In this document: positions 32,761-42,169 of the stretch, piece by piece | Numbering within the stretch: the stretch's first letter is position 1 | How the letters are laid out: every line of letters begins with the position of its first letter | Source of the DNA: an uncultured Collinsella sp. | GTDB lineage: Bacteria; Actinomycetota; Coriobacteriia; Coriobacteriales; Coriobacteriaceae | Length of the DNA: 64,000 nt | Assembly: GCA_958421275.1 (NCBI GenBank) | Contig: CATZLI010000007.1 | Span: 62,001 to 126,000 of the forward strand | Reading direction: 5' to 3' | Made by a program: the position numbers and the translations under genes | The notes under the pieces: generated by a model | What the model saw: the letters and a program-made list of their open reading frames with translations, nothing else | The model's database searches: none | What the model was told of the DNA's origin: nothing

Positions 32761-33741
32761 TTAGAGGCCGAGCATCGGCTCCAGAACGAAGAAGTATGCG
32801 AGCACTACGATGCCCAGGATGATGCGGTAGGCACCGAAGCACTTGAAGTCGTGACGGCGGACGAAGCCCATGAGCCACTTGATGGCGATGAGCGAAACCA
32901 CAAAGGCCACAACGCAGCCCACGCCCAGGATAGCGACCTCGTTGGCACCGAACGTGCCGCCCTTGATGAAGTACTTGACCAGCTTGAGCGCACTCGCGCC
33001 AAACATGACCGGGATGGCCAGGAAGAACGTAAACTTGGACGCCACCGAACGCGTGCAGCCCAAAAGCAGGCCGCCGATGATGGTAGAACCGGAGCGAGAC
33101 GTACCAGGCACCAGCGAAAGCACCTGGAAGCAGCCGATACCCAGCGCAGTCTTCCAGCTCAGGTCCTCGAGCGTGGCGATGGAGCCAAAGTCCAGATTCT
33201 CGTCATCGTCCTCATCCTCAGCGGTAGCCGCGGCGGGCGCCGCAAAGTGCGCACCGGCGGGACGTCCACCCGACACCACAGCACGCGAACCAAACGAACC
33301 GGCAACGGCCATTTCCTCGCGCTTGCTCGCGCGCCAGTTCTCGATCACGATAAACAGCACGCCGTACACAATGAGCGCCAGCGCCACGACGGGAGCATTG
33401 TAGAAATGCTCCTCCATCCAGTCGTTAAGCGGCAGACCGATCGCCGCGGCGGGAATGCAGCCGAGCACAATCTTGCCCCACAGCACCCAGGTGTCGCGAC
33501 GGCCCTCCTTGCCCTTGCTGGGCGAGAACGGATTGAGCTCATGGAAGAACAGCACACAGACGGCCAGAATGGCGCCGAGCTGAATCACGACCAGGAACAT
33601 ATTCCAGAACGTCTCGCTCACGTTCATCTTGACGAACTCGTCCACCAAGATCATGTGACCGGTCGACGAGACGGGCAGCCATTCGGTGATGCCCTCGACC
33701 AGGCCCATGAAGGCAGATTTTAGAAGCTCGATGATATCCAA
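32761..33741 (-). CDS. uppP: undecaprenyl-diphosphatase
   Basis: A 326-residue membrane phosphatase (BacA/UppP) that recycles undecaprenyl pyrophosphate for cell-wall synthesis. Signature regions are EGITEWLPVSSTGH near residue 16 and VPGTSRSGSTI. The start is a TTG at 33739-33741: GAGGGGG lies 5 bases upstream, and it gives MDIIELLK, the usual N-terminus. A GTG seven codons earlier has no site. Residues about 140-190 form a non-conserved loop rich in Ala and Asp/Glu (TAEDEDDDENL), absent from typical 270-residue UppP. Confidence 0.93.
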   Translation of the reverse strand: MDIIELLKSAFMGLVEGITEWLPVSSTGHMILVDEFVKMNVSETFWNMFLVVIQLGAILAVCVLFFHELNPFSPSKGKEGRRDTWVLWGKIVLGCIPAAAIGLPLNDWMEEHFYNAPVVALALIVYGVLFIVIENWRASKREEMAVAGSFGSRAVVSGGRPAGAHFAAPAAATAEDEDDDENLDFGSIATLEDLSWKTALGIGCFQVLSLVPGTSRSGSTIIGGLLLGCTRSVASKFTFFLAIPVMFGASALKLVKYFIKGGTFGANEVAILGVGCVVAFVVSLIAIKWLMGFVRRHDFKCFGAYRIILGIVVLAYFFVLEPMLGL

Positions 33742-33988
33742 AGGGACCCCCTCGTTAGACACCCGCCGATATTGTTCTGCGGACGGTGCGGGCGATGTCC
33801 CATTATCAACCGTTCGGGCGCGTCTGCGCCCACCCTTACCAAAAAACTCGTCCGTTCACAGAATTGCGAGCGGTCAAACCCAAATCCTTGGGTATAACTG
33901 CAACAAGATAAAGTGTTCGGCGGCCAACGCGCCCGCGCCCGCCCGATGCACGAGCCCCGCGCCCGTGCGATAGACCAAGGAGGAAACC

Positions 33989-34426
33989 ATGAACGAGGGC
34001 TACACCAAGGTATTTGTTTCACTCGATGGTACTGAGCAGCAGGATTTTGTGCTCGCACGCGCCATCAAGGTCGCCGCGAACAACGGCGCCAAGCTAATCA
34101 TCGGCCACGTTATCGATTCCACGGCGCTCGAGAGCGCCGGTTCCTATCCGGTCGATCTGGTCAACGGCCTAGAGGAGGCATTTAAGAACTCCATCGCCAA
34201 GCAGCTCGAAGAGGCCAAGGCCAATCCCGATATTCCCGAGGTCGAGGTCATGATTCGCGCCGGCCGTATTCGCGAGACGCTCAAGGACGAGATGCTCGAC
34301 GTGGTTAAGCCCGACCTGGTGCTCTGCGGCGCCCGCGGCCTGTCCTCGATCAAGTATGCGCTCCTGGGCTCGATTTCGACGTTCCTGCTGCGCAATACGG
34401 ACTGCGACATCTTGGTCGTGAAGTAG
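33989..34426 (+). CDS. universal stress protein (ATP-binding type)
   Basis: A 145-residue UspA-fold protein. GARGLSSIKYALLGS fits the G-x2-G-x9-G-S nucleotide-binding motif of ATP-binding members. AAGGAGG precedes the ATG. An upstream TATAAC at 33893-33898, next to a small palindrome CCCAA-atcc-TTGGG, may be the promoter. It is a single gene, divergent from uppP. It probably acts as a nucleotide-dependent stress regulator in the cytoplasm. Confidence 0.92.
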   Translation: MNEGYTKVFVSLDGTEQQDFVLARAIKVAANNGAKLIIGHVIDSTALESAGSYPVDLVNGLEEAFKNSIAKQLEEAKANPDIPEVEVMIRAGRIRETLKDEMLDVVKPDLVLCGARGLSSIKYALLGSISTFLLRNTDCDILVVK

Positions 34427-34439
34427 GTTCCTTCCCGCC

Positions 34440-34530
34440 GGCGCAAGGCCTGCGGGGTTATCACGCCGACGTCCTCGCCGCTTCGCGGCTGCGGGATGTC
34501 GGCTTAGATAACCCCTCCCGGCCTTGCGCC
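34440..34530. repeat. 91-nt nested hairpin
   Basis: Successive inverted segments are GGCGCAAGGCC (34440-34450) with GGCCTTGCGCC (34520-34530), GGGGTTATC (34454-34462) with GATAACCCC (34507-34515), and GCCGAC (34465-34470) with GTCGGC (34498-34503). The last encloses CCGCTTCGCGG. It lies just after the usp stop and before a classical terminator. Confidence 0.75.
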
Positions 34531-34572
34531 TTCGTCACCATACTTCAGCGAGTTGGCTGAATTGAAAGATGG

Positions 34573-34605
34573 CGTGCCGCCCCGTTTGGGGCGGCACGTT
34601 TTGTT
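34573..34605 (+). terminator. intrinsic terminator
   Basis: CGTGCCGCCCC (34573-34583) pairs perfectly with GGGGCGGCACG (34588-34598) and is followed by TTTTGTTT. It ends the usp transcript and may also act on the convergent kinase gene. Confidence 0.9.
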
Positions 34606-34648
34606 TGATGCAGCACGTTTTTGTTTGGGCGGACGTCCGCCGCGTGCG

Positions 34649-35692
34649 TTACTCGAAATACTGGAACTTGTTGGTTGAGAAGGCAAACGTAACGACAAAG
34701 CCTTCGCCGGGCTCCGATGCTGCGGTGACGTCGATGCCCATCTTGGAGCACAGGCGCGCCACCAGATAGAGACCGATGCCCGTTGCGCGCTTGGTGGTGC
34801 GGCCGTTGTCGCCGGTAAAGCCCTTCTCGAACACGCGCGGCAGGTCGGCCGCGCTCACGCCGCAGCCGTTGTCCGCGACGGTAAGCTCGATGCGCTCGCT
34901 TGCCAGGCCCTCGTCCAGCAACGCACCCGAAAACACGATCTTTGCGCCATCCGCGCGCGCATATTTAATGCTGTTCTGAATGAGCTGGCCCAGAATAAAC
35001 TCGAGCCACTTCTCGTCGGTAAAGACCTCAAAGTCGAGGTTCTCGCACACCGGGGCCACGTGCGCCGCGATGAGCTCGCGCGCGTTGGCCTTAATCGCGC
35101 CCGTCACCAAGGTCTTGAGATCCCAGCGGCGAATCAGGTAGTCCCGCTCCACGACTTCCGAGCGCGCATAGTACAGAGCTTGGTCGATATAGCGCTCCAC
35201 GCGGGCAAGCTCGCGTGCCAGATCGTCCACGCGCGACAGGTCGTCTTCGCTACCGTCCAGGTTTTCCAAAATCAGATGGGCCGCCGCCAGGGGCAGCTTG
35301 GCCTCATGGACCCAGCTCTCGATATAGTCGCGATAGTCATCGGTCTGACGGCGGCCTTCGGCAACCTCGTCGCAAGCGGCTTTGCCCACCCGGCGCAAGA
35401 CCTCGTACTCGAGCTCGCCCTCGGCATAGGTCGGGCATTGCACCATCTCCTGCACCCATGCGGGACTCTCGAGCTCCTCGGCCGCACGCTCCAGCTGGCG
35501 CAGAAAACGACGACGGCGCGCGTACTCGATCACGATGCCGAGCATACCAAAGATATAGGACACGCCGACCGCCACGACCACGATAGAAACGGGTGCGCCG
35601 GCGACCGTCAGCACAAAGCAGCTCAGCAGCACGCCGCACGTCCACACGGCGACGGGAAGCAGCGCGTCTTTAAAGAACTTGGCAAACGACAT
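34649..35692 (-). CDS. BceS-like intramembrane-sensing histidine kinase
   Basis: A 347-residue kinase. Two N-terminal helices (about 10-32 and 38-57) have almost no extracellular loop, the plan of BceS-type kinases that sense through a partner ABC transporter. The H-box is YIESWVHEAKLPLAAAHL (His near residue 128). N and G boxes are LIQNSIKYA, ADNGCGVS and ATGIGLYLVARL. It follows its response regulator by 9 bp. No BceAB transporter is next to it. Confidence 0.9.
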   Translation of the reverse strand: MSFAKFFKDALLPVAVWTCGVLLSCFVLTVAGAPVSIVVVAVGVSYIFGMLGIVIEYARRRRFLRQLERAAEELESPAWVQEMVQCPTYAEGELEYEVLRRVGKAACDEVAEGRRQTDDYRDYIESWVHEAKLPLAAAHLILENLDGSEDDLSRVDDLARELARVERYIDQALYYARSEVVERDYLIRRWDLKTLVTGAIKANARELIAAHVAPVCENLDFEVFTDEKWLEFILGQLIQNSIKYARADGAKIVFSGALLDEGLASERIELTVADNGCGVSAADLPRVFEKGFTGDNGRTTKRATGIGLYLVARLCSKMGIDVTAASEPGEGFVVTFAFSTNKFQYFE

Positions 35693-35701
35693 AGCCGGCC
35701 C

Positions 35702-36373
35702 CTAGACCGAATAGCCCTGGCCGCGGTGCGTGGTCAAATACCCCTTGATGCCGATTTTTTCGAGCGTGGTGCGTAGGCGGTTGATGTTGACGGTGAGCGT
35801 ATTGTCGTCCACGAAGGCGTCGGAGTCCCACAGGTCCTGCATGATGGCCGAGCGCGAAACAATCTTGCCCGCGCGGCTCAGAAGCAGTGAGAGGATACGC
35901 AGCTCGTTTTTGGTGAGCTCGGTGCTAGTGCCGGTTTGCGTGTTGGTAACCATGGAGCGGGCGAGGTCGAGCTCCAGCCCCTTGTGGACAAGTGTGCTGC
36001 GCTCGCCTGCCGCCGCGGTGCGACGCAGCAGTGCGTTGATGCGCGCCACGAGCACGCGCGCGCTATAGGGCTTGGGAACAAAGTCGTCCGCGCCGAGCGT
36101 CATGGCCATGACCTCGTCGATCTCGGTCGTGCGCGACGTGAGGACGATGATGGGAACCTCGGATTCGCGGCGAACCTCGTGGCAGATATGCTGGCCGTCC
36201 TTGACGGGAAGCGTGAGGTCGAGCAGCACCAGGTCGGGCGCGGCGGCGAGAATATCGCGCGAGACATGCTCAAACGATTCGCAGGCCTCGATTTCAAACC
36301 CGGCGCGGGCAAGGATATCGGCAAGCTCGCGACGGATGGGCTCGTCGTCCTCAACGATATAGATCAGCGCCAT
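35702..36373 (-). CDS. OmpR-family response regulator
   Basis: A 223-residue regulator. The receiver domain has IVEDDEP, phospho-Asp in LVLLDLTLP and Lys in FVPKPYS. The C-terminal winged helix is LTKNELRILSLLLSRAGKIVSR...TVNINRLRTTLEKIG. It works with the kinase encoded immediately downstream. GGGGAG precedes the ATG. Confidence 0.93.
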   Translation of the reverse strand: MALIYIVEDDEPIRRELADILARAGFEIEACESFEHVSRDILAAAPDLVLLDLTLPVKDGQHICHEVRRESEVPIIVLTSRTTEIDEVMAMTLGADDFVPKPYSARVLVARINALLRRTAAAGERSTLVHKGLELDLARSMVTNTQTGTSTELTKNELRILSLLLSRAGKIVSRSAIMQDLWDSDAFVDDNTLTVNINRLRTTLEKIGIKGYLTTHRGQGYSV

Positions 36374-36466
36374 GGATTCCGCTCCCCTCTTGGTTGTCTT
36401 GCCACCATTATGGCTGCGGAGCCGCAGGCGCGCGCCTCGCGCGTCACCAAGGTGACAGAACTGTTC

Positions 36467-36501
36467 GCGAGCGGGGGGCGTTTGGCTCGCCCCCCGCTCG
36501 C
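36467..36501. repeat. perfect 14-bp GC hairpin
   Basis: GCGAGCGGGGGGCG (36467-36480) and CGCCCCCCGCTCGC (36488-36501) pair perfectly around TTTGGCT. It lies in the gap between the response regulator start and the preceding gene's end. No T-run is seen on either strand, so it may be a stability element or Rho-linked 3' end. Confidence 0.65.
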
Positions 36502-36552
36502 AACGGGCGCGGGGATCAAATGATTATTAAATCCCCGTCCCAGAAAAATCAT

Positions 36553-37260
36553 TTAGCGGCGGGCACGGAGCTTTTCGTAGCCGTCGGCAAAGAAGGCGAC
36601 CGTGGCGGCGTCGGCCTCGGCGGCGTCCGTCTCGGTTGCGGGGACCACGCCGTGCTCGTCGCTCACCAGGAACAGCGCGCCCTTAAGCTGCGCGGGAATA
36701 TCTACGCGCGTGACCGGGATGCCCTTGGTCTGGGCCAACTGCTCAATGAGCGTCGCCGTGCCGCACAGGCACTCGTCCGCCGGCGCCACAAAGGCAAGCT
36801 CGCCGTTGTTGACAGCGGCGAGCAGCTCGGGCGCCACGCCGGTCTCGTCGGCTTCGGAGCGAGCCTCGGCAGAACGGGCACGCAGCGCCTTGGCCGACGT
36901 GTCGGCCAGCGGCTCGTACTCCCCCACCGTCATGGCGGCATTGCCGTTAACGTCGATCACCAGCATGAGCACGCCGTCGTGCGCGGTGTAATCGCCCTCG
37001 GCAAGTGACCACTCAACGTGCTGTTTGGCCCAGCTGAGTATGTTGTTGGTAAGCGGCTCGCCCTGCACCAGGCGCTCGGACAGCGCACGGATGTGGCGGT
37101 TGAGCATGGGCACCTTTTTGTTGGACATGCGCCAGCGGCAGATAAGCGCGGGCTTGTCGAGCGTAAACTTCTCGACCGCCTCCTGATTGGCGCAAAAGTC
37201 CTCGTACGCACGCTGATCCTCGGCATTGCCAAACAGCTCGGCATCATCAATCTGGGGCAT
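36553..37260 (-). CDS. hypothetical protein, 235 aa
   Basis: An acidic soluble protein, MPQIDDAELFGNAEDQRAYE..., with no signal, helix-turn-helix or membrane segment. VEKFTLDKPALICRWRMSN and DGVLMLVIDVNGNAAM are the most structured parts. A second half resembles a regulatory or SseB-like fold (GALFLVSDEHGVVPATE), but I cannot assign a family. The start at 37260 has AAAGG upstream. It lies downstream of purH but behind a terminator. Confidence 0.65.
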   Translation of the reverse strand: MPQIDDAELFGNAEDQRAYEDFCANQEAVEKFTLDKPALICRWRMSNKKVPMLNRHIRALSERLVQGEPLTNNILSWAKQHVEWSLAEGDYTAHDGVLMLVIDVNGNAAMTVGEYEPLADTSAKALRARSAEARSEADETGVAPELLAAVNNGELAFVAPADECLCGTATLIEQLAQTKGIPVTRVDIPAQLKGALFLVSDEHGVVPATETDAAEADAATVAFFADGYEKLRARR

Positions 37261-37301
37261 GGTTGTACCTTTCGTGTTAGTCATTCCGTCCTCTTATACC
37301 A

Positions 37302-37336
37302 AAAAGACGGCCCTCCAAACGGAGCGACCGTCTTTT
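37302..37336. terminator. intrinsic terminator of purH
   Basis: AAAAGACGG (37302-37310) pairs with CCGTCTTTT (37328-37336), with inner TCC/GGA pairing. T-runs lie on both strands. Confidence 0.85.
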
Positions 37337-37365
37337 GCGGAGATTATTTTGTCCCGGGGCGAAAC

Positions 37366-38973
37366 TTAGTGACGGAAATGCCTGGCACCGGTGAAGACCA
37401 TAGCGATATTGTGTTCGTTGCAGGCCTGGATGCTCTCGTCGTCGCGCTTGGAGCCGCCGGGCTGGATGATGCAGGTCACACCATGCTCGGCAAGCACGTC
37501 GACGTTGTCGCGGAACGGGAAGAATGCGTCGCTTGCGCAGGCAAAGCCGCCCTTCTCCACGCCCTCGCGCTCGCAGAAGTCCTCGGCACGCTCGCAGGCC
37601 AGCAGCGCAGAATCCACGCGGTTGGGCTGACCCGGGCCCATGCCAATGCCGGCCTTGCCCTTGGAGACCAGGATGGCGTTGGACTTAACGCCCTTGCAGA
37701 CCTTCCAGGCAAACTCGAGCTCGGCCATCTCGGCGTCGGTGGGCTTGCGGTCGGTGGGGAACGTAAAGGTCGCGGGGTCCTCGGTTACGTGGTCGACCTC
37801 CTGCACCAGCATGCCGCCGTCGACGGAGCGCAGCTCCACCTGGGCGCCGTGGTCTACGCCGCCGGTAGCCAGCACGCGCAGGTTGGGGCGCTTAGCCATG
37901 CGCTCGAGTGCCTCGGCGGTGTAGCCCGGGGCGATGATGACCTCGACGAACTGCTTGTTCTGATCGGCGAAGTGCTCAACCAGATCAAAGGGAACCTCGC
38001 GGTTGCAGGCGATGATGCCGCCAAAGGCGCTCTTGGGATCGCAGGCGAAGGCGCGGTCGTAGGCGGCCGTGATGTCCTCGGCAACGGCGGAACCGCAGGG
38101 GTTCTGGTGCTTGAGGATCACGCAGGCCGGCTCGTCGAACTCGCGGACCAGGTTCCAGGCGGCGTCGGCATCCAGATAGTTGTTGTAGCTGAGCGGCTTG
38201 CCCTGGATCTGCTCGGAGCCCACGAGCGGGAACTGCGAGCTCGCGGTGTTCTCGCAGCCCTCGGCAAAGCGGTAGACCGTAGCCTTCTGCTGAGGATTCT
38301 CGCCATAGCGCAGGTCGTCGACCTTCTCCAGCGAGATCTCGAGCTTGGCAGAGGTGTCCGCCACGTCGCTTGCCTGGGCGGCAAGCCAACGGGAGATAGC
38401 CGTGTCGTAGGCGGCGGTGGTCTGGTAGACCTTCACCTGCAGGCGACGACGGGTGGAAAGCGTGGTGCAGCCACCGGTCTCGCGCATCTCGGCCAGGACG
38501 GCGTCGTAGTCGGCCGGGTCGGAGATGACGGTAACGCTCGCGGCGTTCTTGGCGGCAGAGCGCAGCATGGAGGGGCCACCGATGTCGATGTGCTCGATGG
38601 CGTCCGCGAAGGTGACCTCGGGGTTGGCGACGGTCTTCTCGAACTCGTACAGGTTGACGACGACCAGGTCGATCAGCTTAATGCCGTGCTGAGCGGCCTC
38701 CTGCATATGCTGCTCGGAATCGCGGCGGGCCAGCAGCGCGCCGTGAACCTTGGGGTGCAGGGTCTTAACGCGGCCGTCCATCATCTCGGGATAGCCCGTG
38801 AACTCCTCGATGGGGGTTACGGGAACGCCCGCGTCCTCGATGGCACGAGCCGTGCCGCCCGTAGAGATGATCTCGACGCCAAAGTCATCGACCAGCGTCC
38901 GTGCGAAATCGACGACGCCCGTCTTATCGGTAACCGAGATCAACGCGCGTGCGATCTTCACATCAGATCCCAT
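37366..38973 (-). CDS. purH: bifunctional AICAR formyltransferase / IMP cyclohydrolase
   Basis: A 535-residue enzyme of the last two steps of IMP synthesis. The N-terminal cyclohydrolase has LISVTDKTG, STGGTARAI and GRVKTLHPKVHGALL. The transformylase has RYGENPQQKA, LKHQNPCG and SAFGGIIACNREV and ends ARHFRH. CAGGAGGACTGC precedes the ATG. It is a single gene without other pur genes nearby. A very long open frame on the opposite strand is only its shadow. Confidence 0.96.
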   Translation of the reverse strand: MGSDVKIARALISVTDKTGVVDFARTLVDDFGVEIISTGGTARAIEDAGVPVTPIEEFTGYPEMMDGRVKTLHPKVHGALLARRDSEQHMQEAAQHGIKLIDLVVVNLYEFEKTVANPEVTFADAIEHIDIGGPSMLRSAAKNAASVTVISDPADYDAVLAEMRETGGCTTLSTRRRLQVKVYQTTAAYDTAISRWLAAQASDVADTSAKLEISLEKVDDLRYGENPQQKATVYRFAEGCENTASSQFPLVGSEQIQGKPLSYNNYLDADAAWNLVREFDEPACVILKHQNPCGSAVAEDITAAYDRAFACDPKSAFGGIIACNREVPFDLVEHFADQNKQFVEVIIAPGYTAEALERMAKRPNLRVLATGGVDHGAQVELRSVDGGMLVQEVDHVTEDPATFTFPTDRKPTDAEMAELEFAWKVCKGVKSNAILVSKGKAGIGMGPGQPNRVDSALLACERAEDFCEREGVEKGGFACASDAFFPFRDNVDVLAEHGVTCIIQPGGSKRDDESIQACNEHNIAMVFTGARHFRH

Positions 38974-39250
38974 GCAGTCCTCCTGTCTGGTACGCCGCCG
39001 TGCTCTGTGAGTCGGTGATACGTCGATCTGCAGCGCTCGCGCAGCGGCATTGAAAATACTGATTTAATGTAGCGCATCGAGCGCATCGATGCACCCCGCA
39101 ACGAGCGCATGTGCAGAAAAAGTTTGCACGCGGAGGGGATGGGCACAGCACCGGGCACGGTGAGTTCATGGAACACAGGGGCACCATAATTAGATGCCAA
39201 TGGCGTGGTAGAACTGTGCTCGATATGCATCCGCAAAAGAAAGAGGCACC

Positions 39251-39892
39251 ATGGTCTCGCGGGTTCTCTACCGACCGTTTGATACCGAAGACTTCGACGC
39301 CATCGCGCTGATTCTGCAGCAGCTTTGGCATAACAATTCGGATAACGATGAGTACAACCGCCTTGAGGCCGCGTGCGACCTCGCCTACTGCCTTTCGTCG
39401 TCGACGTTTTCACAGGTTGCGGTGATTGACGGCGAGGCGCGCGGCATTGCACTTGCACGCGCAGGACAGAACTCCGGCGTCACTGTCAACGAGCATTGGA
39501 TGGATACCGAACGCGCACTGCTATCGCAGATGCGTGAGCTGGAGCCTGATGCCTGCGCCGAGTATCTCTCGTTTGTGCGCGCAACCATCCGAACCAACAA
39601 CCGCCTGCTCGAGAGCAGCCCGTTGCCGCACGACAACGAGGTCACGCTGCTTGCCGTGGATCGCGATGTCCATGGCCTGGGCGTTGGCACGGTTCTGCTC
39701 GATGCCGCGGTCTCGCACCTGTCCTCGCTTGGAGCGACGAGGGCGCACCTGTATACCGACTCCAACTGCTCGTGGAAGTTCTACGAGCTGCACGGCTTTA
39801 AGCGCACGGCCACGCACCGCGCCAACCGCGAAGAGCGCCGCCACGACATGCCGCGCGAAAGCTTCCTCTACGAACTCGATCTAACAGCCTAA
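39251..39892 (+). CDS. GNAT-family N-acetyltransferase
   Basis: A 213-residue acetyltransferase. The acetyl-CoA loop is DRDVHGLGVGTVLLDAAVSHL (near residue 140), followed by LYTDSNCSWKFYELHGFKRT, the usual end of the GNAT fold. AAAGAGG precedes the ATG. The substrate is unknown. It has a 277-bp divergent region with purH. Confidence 0.85.
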   Translation: MVSRVLYRPFDTEDFDAIALILQQLWHNNSDNDEYNRLEAACDLAYCLSSSTFSQVAVIDGEARGIALARAGQNSGVTVNEHWMDTERALLSQMRELEPDACAEYLSFVRATIRTNNRLLESSPLPHDNEVTLLAVDRDVHGLGVGTVLLDAAVSHLSSLGATRAHLYTDSNCSWKFYELHGFKRTATHRANREERRHDMPRESFLYELDLTA

Positions 39893-39907
39893 GCCCAGCA
39901 GCCATAC

Positions 39908-39953
39908 CTAGTCATTTAGGAACGTCCCCAGTGACTAGTCGTTGGGGACAGTC
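39908..39953. repeat. REP-like palindrome H (ACTAGTCATT arms)
   Basis: CTAGTCATT...AGTGACTAG arms enclose TAGGAACGTCCCC. A second half-unit, GTCGTTGGGGACAGTC, follows. It sits 16 bp after the acetyltransferase stop. Confidence 0.7.
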
Positions 39954-39969
39954 TTCGTAGGTAGCGCAT

Positions 39970-40020
39970 AAAAATGGGATGGATCCGCCAACAGTCGCCG
40001 GAGAAGATCCATCCCAAAAA
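39970..40020. terminator. bidirectional intrinsic terminator
   Basis: GGGATGGATC (39976-39985) pairs perfectly with GATCCATCCC (40006-40015). A-runs lie on the left and right, giving T-runs on the minus strand. It chiefly ends the DUF2207 gene. Confidence 0.8.
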
Positions 40021-40030
40021 TCAGAGCGCG

Positions 40031-41974
40031 CTAGAACGTTCCGCCGCCGCCTCCGCCGACGCCGCCGCCTCCGCCGCCAGAGAAGCCGCCGCCTCCGCCG
40101 CCGCCCGAGCTGTCGGAGCTCGACGCCAGCTCACGGATGCTCTCGTGATACACGTCATCGAACGAATCGAGCGGAGACTCGATACCGTAATGATGGTAGT
40201 ACCACCAGTAGCAGGGATAATTGTCATAGAAGCCGTCGGCCTCGCGCACCTCGGGCGGCACGGCCTCGGCAAGCTGACGCAGCACTTCCTTGGAAACACC
40301 CAGCGCCACGCCCATCACCAGCAGCTTGTTCCACAGCACCAGATCGCCCGGGACGGCTTCCTTTAGACGAGTGAAGTCCTCGAGCCAATGCTTAAGTGCC
40401 TTGCAGCGAGCCGCCACCTCGGCGCCCTCCGGCGTAAAGCGGCGAAACGTAAGGCCCACGCCGATACCCACCAGCACAATCGGCACCGAGATAACCGCGG
40501 CGGTAATGTTCGCCTGTGCGCCATCGGTAAAGAAAATGGATCCCACGGGAACAAAGGCAATCAGGATACCAAGAACCAGGCAAAACACCATTGCAACAAT
40601 GCCGTCCGAGGCAACGTACTCGCTATCGGCCAGCTTGCCCTTAACGGTGTTCTGATAGTCCTCGAGCTTATCACCCACGGGTGTAGCGTGCTGCTTGACG
40701 TAGTGCTGCAGCTCGTCGAACGTGCGCGAACGGTCACCGTTCTCGTCAGGCTTAGCACCGGCAAAGAAGACCTTGAGCACCATGTGGTCAATGCCCTTGG
40801 CCGACTTCCAGCCCGCATCACTCACCGTCACGCGATACGTCTGCTCTTCTTTTTCACGCCCCAACAGACCCTTCTTGGCCTTGGTCACGGTCGCCTGCTC
40901 CAGCTTGATCACACGGTCGTCAGTGAGCTTCATGAGCGTGGCGATATATGCCTGGTCGGGCACCTCGTTCCAGCTCATGAGGGCCGAAAGCACGGCGGGA
41001 TGGTCGGCCGAAGGCACATCGCGGAAATATTCGTCCTGGAAAAGCGGCTTGGGCTTGCGCTTGCGCAGCTTGAGCATAACGATTGTGCCGGTAAAGACCA
41101 CCGCCGCAACAACACTTAGCACGGCAAGTGCATTGGCAATCATGCGAGCGTGAGCGCGGCGGGCGTTAGCTTCGTCGGCCCATTCCTTCTCTTCGCTCAG
41201 GATCGTTGACATGCGCTCTTCGCCCGAAGCGGCAAGCTGCGGCACCCAGTCGCTAGGGAAGGCGATGCGTGCCTCGGCGAATTCGCCCTGATGCACGCAG
41301 GGAATGGTATAGGTGACCATGGGTTCGTCCGCATCGAGCGATACATCGCCCGTCAGCGGGCCGTGGCCCCATGCGCGGAAGTTATCGCCCTTGACGGCCG
41401 CCGTCCCGGCAGCGGCATTTGCGAAGTACACTTCCATCTCAACGTCATCGGAGTCCGCGGACCAGCCGTCGCCCACAAACTTCCAGTAGAGCTCGGCGGT
41501 ATCGGCCCAGTTCATGACCGCACCGGTCATGGTGTAGCTCACGTAATAGATCGCGCTGTCGCCGCTCTCGTGGGGGCTGAACACCTTAATCCTTACGCCG
41601 TCACCGGTCTGCTCGACCGTGTAGACGCCAGAATCGCCCTTGTTCGCGCTATCGACTTTGTTAAACGCGGTGTCCTCTTCCTCGACACTCAGCACGTCAA
41701 CGCCCGCCGTGCCGCCCTGCTGGTTGGTGCCCGTATTGATCTCCCAAAACACGCCGTTGATGTCGTCGTCGAAATCAAACTGGCGTCCCTCGACAACGGT
41801 CAGCGATCCATCGGCCTCAACCGTGGCACTGATATAAGTTTGGGTCATGGAGTAGCCGTCGGCGTGCGCGGCGACAGGCAGCAGCAACAACGCAAGCGTG
41901 ACGAGCACGCAGACGGAAGCGAATCGCGCAAACAGGTGGCGCTGCCGGCTGACTTTGGCGGCGAGGGTGTTCAT
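40031..41974 (-). CDS. DUF2207-family membrane protein
   Basis: A 647-residue exported membrane protein. A signal peptide (ASVCVLVTLALLLLPVAAHADG) is followed by the DUF2207 extracellular domain (SATVEADGSLTVVEGRQFDF...). One helix lies near residue 285, with a cytoplasmic region and two more helices around 475-515. The C-terminus is a Ser-Gly-rich run (GGGGGGGFSGGGGGG) typical of the family. The function of DUF2207 proteins is unknown. The start at 41974 gives a normal signal peptide and has AAAGGA upstream. Confidence 0.9.
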   Translation of the reverse strand: MNTLAAKVSRQRHLFARFASVCVLVTLALLLLPVAAHADGYSMTQTYISATVEADGSLTVVEGRQFDFDDDINGVFWEINTGTNQQGGTAGVDVLSVEEEDTAFNKVDSANKGDSGVYTVEQTGDGVRIKVFSPHESGDSAIYYVSYTMTGAVMNWADTAELYWKFVGDGWSADSDDVEMEVYFANAAAGTAAVKGDNFRAWGHGPLTGDVSLDADEPMVTYTIPCVHQGEFAEARIAFPSDWVPQLAASGEERMSTILSEEKEWADEANARRAHARMIANALAVLSVVAAVVFTGTIVMLKLRKRKPKPLFQDEYFRDVPSADHPAVLSALMSWNEVPDQAYIATLMKLTDDRVIKLEQATVTKAKKGLLGREKEEQTYRVTVSDAGWKSAKGIDHMVLKVFFAGAKPDENGDRSRTFDELQHYVKQHATPVGDKLEDYQNTVKGKLADSEYVASDGIVAMVFCLVLGILIAFVPVGSIFFTDGAQANITAAVISVPIVLVGIGVGLTFRRFTPEGAEVAARCKALKHWLEDFTRLKEAVPGDLVLWNKLLVMGVALGVSKEVLRQLAEAVPPEVREADGFYDNYPCYWWYYHHYGIESPLDSFDDVYHESIRELASSSDSSGGGGGGGFSGGGGGGVGGGGGGTF

Positions 41975-42095
41975 AGGCACATCCTTTGTCTGTAAAACCA
42001 ACAGCGCCATTGTCCCACGTTTGCGGGTACGCATGGCGAACATCTAGGCGACCGGAGCGCCAAACGGGATGAAAGTCACACCCGCACCCCGGCAG

Positions 42096-42141
42096 CTAGT
42101 CATTGGGGACGTTCTTAAATGACTAGTCATTAGGGACACCC
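42096..42141. repeat. REP-like palindrome I (ACTAGTCATT arms)
   Basis: CTAGTCATT and AATGACTAG arms enclose GGGGACGTTCTTA, followed by a half copy TCATTAGGGACACCC. It is upstream of the DUF2207 gene. Confidence 0.7.
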
Positions 42142-42169
42142 TTGGCATAGCCCGCCCCGGCAATAGATA

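Noticed and set aside
37018..39018. Very long open frame on the plus strand opposite purH
   Set aside because: purH is unmistakable on the minus strand. The opposite frame is open only because of GC-rich third positions, and its translation has no recognisable domain or start signal.
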